A DNA stretch of 25,398 nucleotides, taken from positions 1 to 25,398 of the forward strand of contig SEDG01000014.1 in the NCBI GenBank assembly GCA_004295885.1. Direction: 5' to 3'. The stretch comes from Pedobacter sp. Lineage in GTDB: Bacteria > Bacteroidota > Bacteroidia > Sphingobacteriales > Sphingobacteriaceae. The position numbers and the translations under genes are program-made. The first letter of the stretch is position 1. Each line of letters opens with the position of its first letter. Shown piece by piece: positions 7,477 through 16,459 of the stretch. A model generated the notes under the pieces. That model saw nothing but the letters and a program-made list of their open reading frames with translations, did not search any database and was not told the DNA's origin.

Positions 7477-9015
7477 TTAATAGCCTGTATTTTTGGTTAA
7501 CACACCTTTACTTAAATCGATTTGAGTTTGAGGAATAGGTAATAAATTATCACGTGTAGCAACAAACCCAGTTCTACCTGCAGCAGTCAACACATTTTGT
7601 GATATTCCCCATCTTACTAAATCGAAGAATCGATCGTATTCCATTGCCAATTCAATTCTTCTTTCTTGTTGAATGGCTGTACGTAAAACCCCTTGATCTG
7701 TAGTTACAATGTTCGGTAAAATTGCAGCGTTGCCATTTCTAGCTCTAGCACGAACACTATTTAATGCTGCCAATGCAGCGGTAGTATTTGCTACACCTCC
7801 AACTTCGTTTGCAGCTTCGGCATACATCAAAACCACATCAGCATAACGTAAAATCCGAATGTTCATCCAGTAACCAGACCTGTTATTGTAAGCTGCCCTC
7901 ATTGCAGGGTTTGTATATACCTTGTGGTTATAGATTGGATTAGCCCAGGTAGTTGCAGTGTTTTCACCATAAACGGTTTGGTAAGTTGTTGTTGCGGTAC
8001 TTCTGTATAAGAAAGTTCTTGCTTTACGAGGATCACCTGGTTCGTAAGCAGCTTCTAAGTTACTTGTCGGTACATTCCATCCGAAGCCTAAATTCCAAAC
8101 ACCGCCATCTCTTACACCTTGAAACTGGTTGATTTGTACCCCGTTTGCTTCCGGTATAGCAGCACTTGCCGTTGCCTGTACTTCAAAAACAGATTCTTTG
8201 CTGTTTTCTCCAGATTCGCCGAAAATTTTGTCGTAAGGAGTTGATAAATCATATTGACCAGATGTCATCACAATGTTTGCTGCTGCCATAGCTGAGCTCC
8301 ATTTTTTTTGTGTTAAATAGGCTTTTGCTAAAATGCCATTTGCCATACCGCTTGTAGCACGACCAACAAATTTTTTATCCCAGCTAATTGGCAAGTTGGC
8401 CGCTGCAAATTGTAAATCGCTTTCGATAAAGGCATATAATTGTGCCGGTTCACTTTGTGGTACATTGATAGCTGCAACAGTAAGCACTTTATCTAACAAG
8501 GGTACTCTTCCAAAAAGGCGAACCATATTAAAGTAGGCATAACCTCTAATAAATCTAGCTTCTGCTTTAGCTTGAATCTTTGCTTGATCCGTCGCAACTA
8601 CAGAGGTATTATTATCAACCTGATCTATAACTGCGTTACATTTAGCAATTAAGCTTAAATAGCCAACCCACATTCCGTTTACAAGTCCGTTGCTTGGCAA
8701 AACCGGAAATGTATCGAAACTATTGGCATCTGCACCACCGTCACCAGGTGTACTTCCTTTGTCAGCATCTTCACTTCTTACGTTGGTAGCCAAAAAGAAT
8801 CCAGTACAATGAACGTCATAGTTTCTTAAATCGTTGTATGCTCCAAAAAGGAAGGTGTCAAATGGACCCGAACCTTGCGAATAAGGGTAAGTCTCTGTTG
8901 TATATTGACCTTGTTTTTCTGTGTCAAGAAATTTTCTACAACCTGTTGTTGCCGATATGATGGAAATTGAGACGAATACCATCGCAATTTTAACCTGTAT
9001 TTTAATATTTTTCAT
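7477..9015 (-). CDS. SusD/RagB family outer-membrane glycan-binding lipoprotein
   Basis: 512 aa. Lipoprotein signal with Cys26 (ATTGC). N-terminal CRKFLDTEKQ followed by the SusD-like tetratricopeptide region (~90-260: AKCNAVIDQV, AKAEARFIRGYAYFNMVRLFGRVPLL) and the C-terminal SusD_RagB domain ending in QQERRIELAMEYDRFFDLVRWG, NLLPIPQTQIDLSKG and LTKNTGY, all hallmarks of the family. It caps the SusC transporter on the cell surface and binds the incoming oligosaccharide. Located 23 bp after susC. Complete and of normal length. Carbohydrate specificity is inferred from the neighbouring GH144 and GH3 genes. Confidence 0.93.
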   Translation of the reverse strand: MKNIKIQVKIAMVFVSISIISATTGCRKFLDTEKQGQYTTETYPYSQGSGPFDTFLFGAYNDLRNYDVHCTGFFLATNVRSEDADKGSTPGDGGADANSFDTFPVLPSNGLVNGMWVGYLSLIAKCNAVIDQVDNNTSVVATDQAKIQAKAEARFIRGYAYFNMVRLFGRVPLLDKVLTVAAINVPQSEPAQLYAFIESDLQFAAANLPISWDKKFVGRATSGMANGILAKAYLTQKKWSSAMAAANIVMTSGQYDLSTPYDKIFGESGENSKESVFEVQATASAAIPEANGVQINQFQGVRDGGVWNLGFGWNVPTSNLEAAYEPGDPRKARTFLYRSTATTTYQTVYGENTATTWANPIYNHKVYTNPAMRAAYNNRSGYWMNIRILRYADVVLMYAEAANEVGGVANTTAALAALNSVRARARNGNAAILPNIVTTDQGVLRTAIQQERRIELAMEYDRFFDLVRWGISQNVLTAAGRTGFVATRDNLLPIPQTQIDLSKGVLTKNTGY

Positions 9016-9038
9016 TTTATTTAATTAAATGATTTTAC

Positions 9039-12000
9039 CTAGAACGTTACGTTTAAACCGAATGAGTAAATAGCAGGTACAGGATAAACTCCATTGTCTG
9101 AACCACTTGCTAAAACGCTTCCTAATTGTGCCTCTGGACTATAACCAGTAGCTTTTGTCCAAGTTTTAAGATTTTGTCCGCTAACATAAACCCTCACTTT
9201 TTGTACGCCGATTTTGTCAAATACATTTTTACCGAGCGTATAGCCTAGTTGTAAATTGCGCAATCTGAAATAAGAACCAGACTCTAAGTAGTAAGAACTG
9301 AATAACAGGTTATTGCCACGAGAATTGTCTAAAATTGGCTCAACATTTGTAGATCCAGGGCCTGTCCAAGCATTTAACCTGTTAGTTTCGTAGTTTAAAA
9401 TGGCAAAATTACTTGTACGTCTTTGGGTGTAAATTTTGTTTCCCGCAACACCTTGTCCTTCAACTATTGCGTCAAAACCTTTATAACCTACAGAAAGACT
9501 TAAACCGTAACTGTATGGAGGAAATGGTGTGCCTAAGTATTTTCTGTCTGCTGGAGTAATTACGCCATCGCCATTAGTATCCGCATAAGAAATATCCCCT
9601 GGTAGAGAATTGGCGAAATGAGGCGTCCTATCTAAATCGGCAGTAGATTGGTAAATACCTGTTTGTTGATAACCATAAAAATAAGAGATTGAGTTACCAG
9701 TTTCTGTTACGTTGACACCGCCATTACCCAACAATTTAAAGTTGGTATTACCTAAAGATTTAACATTGTTCTTTACGTAACTAAAGTTTGCGTTTAAGCC
9801 ATAACTAAGATCAGCACCAATTTTATCGTTCCAGCCGAAGCTCGCTTCTACGCCTTTATTAGAGATGTTTCCTAGGTTGGTAACAAATAGATCATTTGAT
9901 CCTGGCAAGGTAATGTTAGAGATGATTTTGCTTGTAGTCTTATTGAAATACCCCAGCTCAATGTTTAAACGATTATTCAAAGTTCGTAAATCTAAGCCCA
10001 GGTCAAAACCTTTAACAACCTCAAATTGCAAATTTGGATCTGCTCTGTAGGCAGGTGAAACTGCGGTATAAATATTATCACCGAAAATCGCAGTGGCACC
10101 GTTATTTAATCCAACTTGATATCTATTTTCAGTGATGCTATTGGCATTACCTAAAAGGCCATAAGATGCTCTTAGTTTTAAGAAATCGATCCCTTTAATA
10201 TTGTCTTTAAAGAAATCTTCTTCACTGGCAACCCAGCCTAAACCAATACTACCAAAAGTTCCCCATCTATTTACAGGAGCAAATCTTGAGTTTGCATCTC
10301 TACGGATAGTTGCATTTAATAAGTATTTATTTTTGAAAGCATAATTAACTCGACCAAAAATACCAATGTTAGTTTCCGTTGATCCCTTTCCCTCATTAAA
10401 GGTTGGATTGTTTGAGTTAATGGTATTGATGTACCATAGATTTGAGTTAAGAGGCACATTTAAACTCGTGTCACGACGTGATGCATTTAAGTCTGTCGTG
10501 TTAAAAGAATAAGAGGTAAAACCAACAATTGCAGTAATTCTATGGTCTTCTTTAATTACTTTGTCATAGCTTATCGTATGATCTTGTTGATATTTTCTGT
10601 TTTCATTAGCCTCTTGAAATACAGTCGTTTTTGCCGTATTATCGAAAAAAGTATTAGTTGCGTTGGTTCCTTCACCTAAATTAATAAACGTGTAAGGCAG
10701 CGGAGTATATCTTCTTACATTATTAAAGCCTAAATCAGTATAAACTGTAGATCTTAAAGTAAAGTCTTTTAGAAATTTAATTTCTGCAAATATACTTCCA
10801 GTAAACCTAAATCCGGCATCAACAGCTGTTCCTTTTCCACGGTTTAGCCTCGCAACCGGATTGATCACTTGTGCTCTTTGAAACGATGGTAAGCTGTAAT
10901 AAGTATTTCCATCTGTTTGTATTGGAATGATTGGAGCAGCCCAAAGCGCATTGTTTAAATCGCCAGAAGTTGGAGTGTTCTTGAAGTGGTAACCTGTTAA
11001 ATCACCTCCAATTTTTATTTTATCAGTTATTCTTATTTCTTCACTTAACCTAGCTACAAATTTCTTGAAGTTGTTATTTTTTATTACGCCATCTTGGTTA
11101 TTGTAGCCGATGTTTAATAAAGTTGTACTTTTTTCTCCATTGTTAGAGATACTTAAGGAGTTTGTATTAATTACGGCATCTCTTAAAATTTGATCTTGCC
11201 AATTTGTATTTGCAGTGTAGTTTGTATAATCGAAAGGCGCAGCCTTTAAGTTAGCCAATTGGGCATTGTATAGCTTTTTAAACCCAGTAGCATCTACAAC
11301 ATCAATAAAGTTTGTAACATGTTGAATGCCAAATGTACTCTGAAAGTTAACTGTTGTTTTACCTCTTGCTGCTCTCTTTGTTGTAACTGCAATAACCCCA
11401 TTTGCACCCTTTAAACCAAAAATCGCTATTGAAGACGCATCTCTTAAAAGATCTATGCTTTCTATATCATTTGGATTTAAATAATCAATATTAGTCTGGA
11501 AAATGCCGTCAACTACATATAGTGGATCTGCAGATGCACCTGTGCTGTTTATTCCGCGTATACGAACAGTCGGACTAGCACCTGGGCTACCGGCATTGCT
11601 AATAGTTAAACCAGGAACTTTTCCCTGTAATGCCGCAACAGGATTAGTTACTGCAAACTTTTCAATATCGGCCCCCTTAACGCTAGTAATCGACCCAGTA
11701 ACGTCCCTTTTCTTTTGGGTACCGTAGCCAACAACCACTACCTGTTGTAAGTCATTTGAGGCAGTTGTGAGGTTGATGTTAATGGTAGTTCGGTTGTTAA
11801 TCGAGATCTCTTGAGTCCCATAGCCGATGTAAGTAACCACCAAGGTGCCGTTTGAAGGAGCACTTATGGAATAATTTCCATTTGCATCTGTTTGTGTTCC
11901 ATTTGTTGTTCCTTTTATCATGATACTTGCAGATGGAACAGATAATCCTGTTTCGTCCTTTACCACACCTTTAATTGTAACATTTTGGGCATAGGCAGCG

Positions 12001-12059
12001 TTTAATAAAAGCAAACTTAGAATGATTAAAACAGAAAATTTTGTAAAGAGTTTTTTCAT
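9039..12059 (-). CDS. SusC/RagA family TonB-dependent outer-membrane transporter
   Basis: 1006 aa from the ATG at 12059; an ATG at 12071 adds four residues and cannot be excluded. Signal peptide ends NAAYA before QN. Then a carboxypeptidase-regulatory-like domain (~27-105), a short linker with the SusC signature VVVVGYGTQKKRDVTGS, the plug domain (~115-225, including RIRGINS and the LRDASSIAIFG/GANGVIAVTTK region), and a large beta-barrel ending in the terminal Phe typical of outer-membrane proteins (SFGLNVTF). It imports oligosaccharides using TonB energy, in complex with SusD. First structural gene of the operon, separated from the regulator gene by a region with two inverted repeats that probably controls it. 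Confidence 0.94.
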   Translation of the reverse strand: MKKLFTKFSVLIILSLLLLNAAYAQNVTIKGVVKDETGLSVPSASIMIKGTTNGTQTDANGNYSISAPSNGTLVVTYIGYGTQEISINNRTTININLTTASNDLQQVVVVGYGTQKKRDVTGSITSVKGADIEKFAVTNPVAALQGKVPGLTISNAGSPGASPTVRIRGINSTGASADPLYVVDGIFQTNIDYLNPNDIESIDLLRDASSIAIFGLKGANGVIAVTTKRAARGKTTVNFQSTFGIQHVTNFIDVVDATGFKKLYNAQLANLKAAPFDYTNYTANTNWQDQILRDAVINTNSLSISNNGEKSTTLLNIGYNNQDGVIKNNNFKKFVARLSEEIRITDKIKIGGDLTGYHFKNTPTSGDLNNALWAAPIIPIQTDGNTYYSLPSFQRAQVINPVARLNRGKGTAVDAGFRFTGSIFAEIKFLKDFTLRSTVYTDLGFNNVRRYTPLPYTFINLGEGTNATNTFFDNTAKTTVFQEANENRKYQQDHTISYDKVIKEDHRITAIVGFTSYSFNTTDLNASRRDTSLNVPLNSNLWYINTINSNNPTFNEGKGSTETNIGIFGRVNYAFKNKYLLNATIRRDANSRFAPVNRWGTFGSIGLGWVASEEDFFKDNIKGIDFLKLRASYGLLGNANSITENRYQVGLNNGATAIFGDNIYTAVSPAYRADPNLQFEVVKGFDLGLDLRTLNNRLNIELGYFNKTTSKIISNITLPGSNDLFVTNLGNISNKGVEASFGWNDKIGADLSYGLNANFSYVKNNVKSLGNTNFKLLGNGGVNVTETGNSISYFYGYQQTGIYQSTADLDRTPHFANSLPGDISYADTNGDGVITPADRKYLGTPFPPYSYGLSLSVGYKGFDAIVEGQGVAGNKIYTQRRTSNFAILNYETNRLNAWTGPGSTNVEPILDNSRGNNLLFSSYYLESGSYFRLRNLQLGYTLGKNVFDKIGVQKVRVYVSGQNLKTWTKATGYSPEAQLGSVLASGSDNGVYPVPAIYSFGLNVTF

Positions 12060-12071
12060 ACCGTTGTTCAT

Positions 12072-12382
12072 ATTTGTTTAATTGATTAATCTAATTTTAG
12101 GTTTTAGAATTTAACCTGCAAACGAAATCGCCTATACATTAATACATCATCGTATAAATGTGTAGTTTCTCATACCGATAAACAATATTGATTTTTAGCC
12201 TAAAAACAATGTTTTGGCAACTTAACAAGAATATTACAGCTACTACAAACGGTTTATAACCAAATTATATTGATGTGATAAAAATTGATCTATGAGAGGT
12301 AATGATGTAGTACTTGAATCGATTGTTTACCTCTAAAATTGGATTACGCAAACGTTACCCTAACGTTTATTAATGATTAATT
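12072..12382 (-). promoter_or_regulatory. Control region between regulator and susC, with two inverted repeats
   Basis: 311 bp without a gene. Two dyads are visible. The first is AGAGGTAA (12295-12302) and TTACCTCT (12327-12334), perfect 8-bp arms whose centres lie 32 bp apart, about three helical turns. The second is AAACGTTA (12350-12357), CCC, TAACGTTT (12361-12368), a perfect 8-3-8 palindrome just after the regulator stop codon. Neither is followed by a T-run on the minus strand. They are candidate operators for the adjacent sensor/regulator or another regulator acting on susC. A weak TTCGTTTG box (plus-strand CAAACGAA, 12119-12126) is the best -7-like match upstream of susC, but its -33 partner is not evident. 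Confidence 0.45.
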
Positions 12383-15283
12383 TTAAAGTTCTAGCAAAAA
12401 TTCAGTTAGGTTTTTATCATGCGGAACTTCTAGTTTTTTACGTAGTCGATAACGGCGAATTTCTACTCCTCTCAGGGATATATTAAGCAAAGAAGCCATC
12501 TCTTTACTGCTCATATTCATGTGCAGATAAGCACACAACTTTAAGTCGTTAGGAACAAGATCTGGATGATTAGCTTTTAGTTTTTTGAAGAAGCTCTCAT
12601 GGGCTTCGTTGAAGCTGCTTTCAAATAGATTCCAGTCTCGCTCATCATTAATTCCTTCATCAATAACTTTTTGGATTTTTCGAAGCTGATCGTCAGTTAA
12701 TTTCTTGCCATTTTCATCCTTAAGCTTGGTCATTTCTTCACTAATTTTTTGAAGAAGTTCATTCTTATATACTAGGCTCATTGCGGAGTTGGCAAGCTCC
12801 CTGTTTTTACTCGCAAGTTCCGCTTGCAATTTCTCAGTTTGAATTTTAATGATCTGTTTTTCCGTTGCCTCTGCTTCTTTCTTTAAGAATGCTTCTTTCT
12901 CAACTTGAAGCTTCTCAGAGATGGCTTGCTGGTCTCGCATTAGTTTTGCTTTGTAGATCTTCTTTCCGGCGATTAATGCCACTACACCAATTACCAAGTA
13001 AAAAGCAATTGCCCAATTACTTCCGTACCAAGGTGGCGAAATGGTGAACTCGAAAACGGTAATTCCGCTTGTTGTCTCTTCGTTTATTTTAGCTCGAACC
13101 TTAAACTTATAATCGCCTTTGGCAAGATTTGTAAAATCTTTCTGGGTAGCGTAGCTCCAATCAGACCATTGTTTAGAATATCCTTCTAGGTAGTATTGAA
13201 ATTTTATTTTAGACTGGCGATAATAGGGTAAAGCAAACGAAATTCGAATATTGTTACGACTGTAAGGAATCTCAATATCTTGATCTTGACTTCCATTCTC
13301 AGTTAGAGTAGAATATTTGTCTGTAATGTCTTCAATCTTTCTAATTAAAACTGAAGGGATGGTTAGTTTTAGTTTTTGGTCAGCTATATTTGTGGTGTTG
13401 TAGATTACAAAGCCATCATCTACACTAATTAAATAAATCTTACTGCTTATTTGACTGATGTTTTCATAATACTGAACCATCCTCCCATCTAGAATGCTAA
13501 ATCGGCTTGAATCTACCACGATTTTTCCGGGCTCTTGAAGATTGACTAAGCTCATCTTTCCATGGTTTATGAACCAGTATTTTTTCGGGCCGGCACTAAT
13601 AATTTTGTTCGCATTCGCGAATCCACCTAATTTACCATTAAGTTCCTTATACTCCGTAAAACGATTGCTAATCTCATCGTATACAAAAAATCCAACATCG
13701 GATGAGAAAACAATCTTACTTTCAATGTTAAAGATATTGACGTTAAAACTGCTGGGAAGACCATTCTTTTCATCAAAAAACTTAATATTATTGACTTTTC
13801 TTAAATCAGCACTTAGCGTTAGCTTATATAAGCCTTTATATGCATGACTAACCCAAATATCACCCTTTGAATCTTGCTCAACATACCTAGAAGGCTCACC
13901 AAAACCAGCAATCTTGTGACTAAATTTCCACTTTCCAGTTGCATCCTTGGCAAAAATTACTAAGCCAGTATAAGTTCCCTGAATGAGATAATTGGGATTG
14001 GAAGCGAGCTTTTTTATGGTCCAGCCGCCGCTAATGTTAGAGATTTTTTCCATTTTATCCCCAACAATATTGAAAGTGCCGTCGTTATGACCGCAGATCA
14101 ACTGATCATCAATCATACTCAGGTCCCAAACTTGTCCCTGTGATTTGGGAATCAATTTAAAATCGAAAGAATTAAATAAATTTCCGTTAGCGGGCAACCA
14201 CGGGCTCGAAAATAATCCTTGATTCGTTCCTAGGTAGATTTTATCCTTTACAATTAAGCTCGAATAAACGGTGCCAAACTGACCAGCTTTATCAAAGTAG
14301 AAATACAATGGCGAGTTAAGTTCTATTCGGTCAATTCCATTGTCAAGCCCAGCCCAAAGATTTTGATCGTTATCTGCGTACAAACTAAGGATGGTATTGT
14401 TTTGCAACCCGCTCGACTTATTAATTCGTTGAACGACAGTTCCGTTTTCATCAATTATTATTAAGCCGTTTAAGATAGTTCCGTATGCATAATATTTCCC
14501 AAGGATTTTTGCGCCGTTGTTCAATTGAAAAGTTTTTAAAAAACTATTAGCTGCACTTGCTAAAGGAACAAACGTAGAACCGTTGTAAATGAATAAACCG
14601 TTTTTGCTTGTGCCGATAATAAAGCCATTACCTCGATATGGCAAAATAGAAAGGATACCTGTATTACCCAACACCTCACTGCCAGGCAGTTTGATCAAGC
14701 TTTTTCCTTGGAGCTCGAATAAGCCTTCGCCTAATACCTCAGCAACGAGTTTTTGATCAACCTTATGCAAAAAAAGAAATGGATGGTTTGCCTTAACTAC
14801 AGTAATTTTCTTGTTTTCGTAGATATATATTGATGAAAACGATTGGAACACCACTCGCTTTCCTACCACATAAATCTTCCAAATCTCATCTGTAATTTTG
14901 TAGGCTTTAGGGATTAGATTTATTAGCGAAACATAGGTTAGTCGTTTGTTTTGATATTCCCAAAAACCGAATTCGCCAAAGCTTCCGGTGTAAACGGTTC
15001 CTTCTTTACTGGTTGCAACTGCACGAACAATTTGACTATTCGGCATTTTATATTGTTGCCAGTACTTACCATCGAACGTTAAAAGGCCTTCGGCATTGCC
15101 AAAATACATAATGCCATTTTTGTCTTTAGCAACAGACCAGTTTTGATTGCCCGATAGGTAGGATGATTTAGCGTAATTTTGCACATACGGCACACCAATA
15201 CTTTGTATGTCATTTGCTAATATCGCAATTGGGATGAGTGCGAAAATAAAGCAGGTAAGGTAGCGACGTAAATTATTTAGCAT
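12383..15283 (-). CDS. Membrane-spanning triple-tyrosine sensor with C-terminal LuxR/GerE-like HTH (one-component regulator)
   Basis: 966 aa. Signal peptide or N-terminal anchor (1-23); periplasmic beta-propeller sensor built of Reg_prop-type repeats (~40-650; for example ILSLYADNDQNLWAGLDNGI); Y_Y_Y domain (~670-750, FQYYLEGYSKQWSDWSY); one transmembrane helix (~755-775); cytoplasmic coiled coil (~785-850); and a C-terminal HTH (~905-966) with NMSSKEMASLLNISLRGVEIRRYRLRKKL, the recognition part of LuxR/GerE-like domains. There is no histidine kinase or receiver domain, so unlike hybrid two-component regulators it would couple ligand sensing to DNA binding directly through the membrane. Placed immediately upstream of susC in the same orientation, it is the likely activator of the beta-glucan locus, sensing an oligosaccharide product in the periplasm. 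Confidence 0.85.
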   Translation of the reverse strand: MLNNLRRYLTCFIFALIPIAILANDIQSIGVPYVQNYAKSSYLSGNQNWSVAKDKNGIMYFGNAEGLLTFDGKYWQQYKMPNSQIVRAVATSKEGTVYTGSFGEFGFWEYQNKRLTYVSLINLIPKAYKITDEIWKIYVVGKRVVFQSFSSIYIYENKKITVVKANHPFLFLHKVDQKLVAEVLGEGLFELQGKSLIKLPGSEVLGNTGILSILPYRGNGFIIGTSKNGLFIYNGSTFVPLASAANSFLKTFQLNNGAKILGKYYAYGTILNGLIIIDENGTVVQRINKSSGLQNNTILSLYADNDQNLWAGLDNGIDRIELNSPLYFYFDKAGQFGTVYSSLIVKDKIYLGTNQGLFSSPWLPANGNLFNSFDFKLIPKSQGQVWDLSMIDDQLICGHNDGTFNIVGDKMEKISNISGGWTIKKLASNPNYLIQGTYTGLVIFAKDATGKWKFSHKIAGFGEPSRYVEQDSKGDIWVSHAYKGLYKLTLSADLRKVNNIKFFDEKNGLPSSFNVNIFNIESKIVFSSDVGFFVYDEISNRFTEYKELNGKLGGFANANKIISAGPKKYWFINHGKMSLVNLQEPGKIVVDSSRFSILDGRMVQYYENISQISSKIYLISVDDGFVIYNTTNIADQKLKLTIPSVLIRKIEDITDKYSTLTENGSQDQDIEIPYSRNNIRISFALPYYRQSKIKFQYYLEGYSKQWSDWSYATQKDFTNLAKGDYKFKVRAKINEETTSGITVFEFTISPPWYGSNWAIAFYLVIGVVALIAGKKIYKAKLMRDQQAISEKLQVEKEAFLKKEAEATEKQIIKIQTEKLQAELASKNRELANSAMSLVYKNELLQKISEEMTKLKDENGKKLTDDQLRKIQKVIDEGINDERDWNLFESSFNEAHESFFKKLKANHPDLVPNDLKLCAYLHMNMSSKEMASLLNISLRGVEIRRYRLRKKLEVPHDKNLTEFLLEL

Positions 15284-15401
15284 TAAGCTGTTAATGAATT
15301 TGTTATGCGAAAATATAAATTTAATAGCATCAGTAAAGCTTTCAAAATGATTTTTGATTTCTCAAGTTTATAGCAAGCTATAATGTTTTTACATCTTTCT
15401 T

Positions 15402-16331
15402 TTAGACTTTCGCCACCTGCTGCGGAACTTTTACGTAATAGCCCGTTCCATCATATGGTCGCTTACGCGGATGCGTAGTACATTCAACCGAACAGCAGCC
15501 CTGCAAATTCTCACCACATTCATCACACTGCGTAATGTGTTCATTACACTCCGGATTGGCACAATTAATCATTTTTGGCGTGGTTTTGCCGCAGTTGTAA
15601 CAAACAGACACAATGGTAGGATTTACCGAATTTACATCAACTGCAATTCGATTATCAAACACATAACATTTGCCTTCAAAATCCTTTCCCCCTGCTTCCT
15701 TGCCATATTTTATTATACCTCCGTGGAGTTGGTAAACATCTGTAAAGCCGTGGTGTAAAAGCAAAGCTGAAGCCTTTTCGCACTTTATACCCCCAGTACA
15801 ATAAGTCATTACTTTTTTATCTTTGTATTTTGCTAAAGCTTCAATTTGATCTGGAAAATCGCGGAAATTTTCAATATCTAAGGTCACTGCATTCTTAAAT
15901 TTACCAAGATTGTGTTCATAGTTAGACCTCACATCTAATACTACAACATCGTCTCTGTTTAACATTTCGCTAAACTCAGTAGGCTCTAAATATTTTCCTG
16001 TTTTCTCATTCGGATTGATGATGCCTGTATCTCTTAAGCCAGAATGTACAATTTCAGCTTTATAGCGACAATGCATTTTAATAAAAGAAGGTTCAGCCAC
16101 CTCATCTATCTTAAAATCTGTTTTTGCGAAACGTTCATCAGCCTTTATTTGAGCCATGTACAGGTCGCTAGCTTCTTTTGTGCCAGAAACTGTCCCATTT
16201 AAGCCTTCTTCGGCTACTATTATACGGCCTACTAATCCTAAAGATTTACAAAAAGCTAAATGATCTGCAGCAAATTGTTCTGCATTTGCTATTGGAGAAT
16301 AGCAATAATAAAGTAGGGTGTTATATATCAT
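15402..16331 (-). CDS. trhO: tRNA uridine(34) 5-hydroxylase TrhO (YceA-type rhodanese)
   Basis: 309 aa, cytosolic. N-terminal acylphosphatase-like domain (~1-95, with VAEEGLNGTVSG), central rhodanese domain (~115-215) with the active-site loop CTGGIKCEKAS, Cys178 and Cys184, and a C-terminal cysteine-rich zinc-binding-like tail (CYNCGKT, CANPECNEHITQCDECG, CCSVEC). This arrangement and the CTGGIRCEKAS-type loop define TrhO, which adds oxygen to U34 of certain tRNAs on the way to 5-methoxy- or 5-oxyacetyl-uridine. Length normal. It lies between the regulator and the DUF5686 gene with gaps of 118 and 128 bp, so it is probably a separate transcription unit. Functional assignment rests on family resemblance. 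Confidence 0.9.
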   Translation of the reverse strand: MIYNTLLYYCYSPIANAEQFAADHLAFCKSLGLVGRIIVAEEGLNGTVSGTKEASDLYMAQIKADERFAKTDFKIDEVAEPSFIKMHCRYKAEIVHSGLRDTGIINPNEKTGKYLEPTEFSEMLNRDDVVVLDVRSNYEHNLGKFKNAVTLDIENFRDFPDQIEALAKYKDKKVMTYCTGGIKCEKASALLLHHGFTDVYQLHGGIIKYGKEAGGKDFEGKCYVFDNRIAVDVNSVNPTIVSVCYNCGKTTPKMINCANPECNEHITQCDECGENLQGCCSVECTTHPRKRPYDGTGYYVKVPQQVAKV

Positions 16332-16389
16332 AATTCATTGATACTGTTGCAAACAGCGTTTAATGCGCTACAAAGATAGTAATTTGAGC

Positions 16390-16454
16390 TGTAAGTTTTA
16401 GGTTATAAGTTATAAGTTGGTTTTGAACTTAAAACGTTTTATTTAAAACTTACA
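16390..16454. repeat. 11-bp inverted repeat flanking a GTTATAA heptamer run
   Basis: Arms TGTAAGTTTTA (16390-16400) and TAAAACTTACA (16444-16454) are perfectly complementary. Between them lies a short 7-nt tandem pattern (GTTATAA GTTATAA GTT), followed by AACTTAAAACGTTTT. The element fills the space between trhO and the DUF5686 gene, so it could form a hairpin in the 3' end of the DUF5686 transcript. The interior and arms share related AAGTT/AACTT words, suggesting the whole element grew by copying a short unit. Confidence 0.5.
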
Positions 16455-16459
16455 ACTTT

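Noticed and set aside
12350..12368. AAACGTTA-CCC-TAACGTTT as intrinsic terminator of the regulator gene
   Set aside because: No T-run follows on the minus strand and the stem is AT-rich with a 3-nt loop; operator is the better reading.
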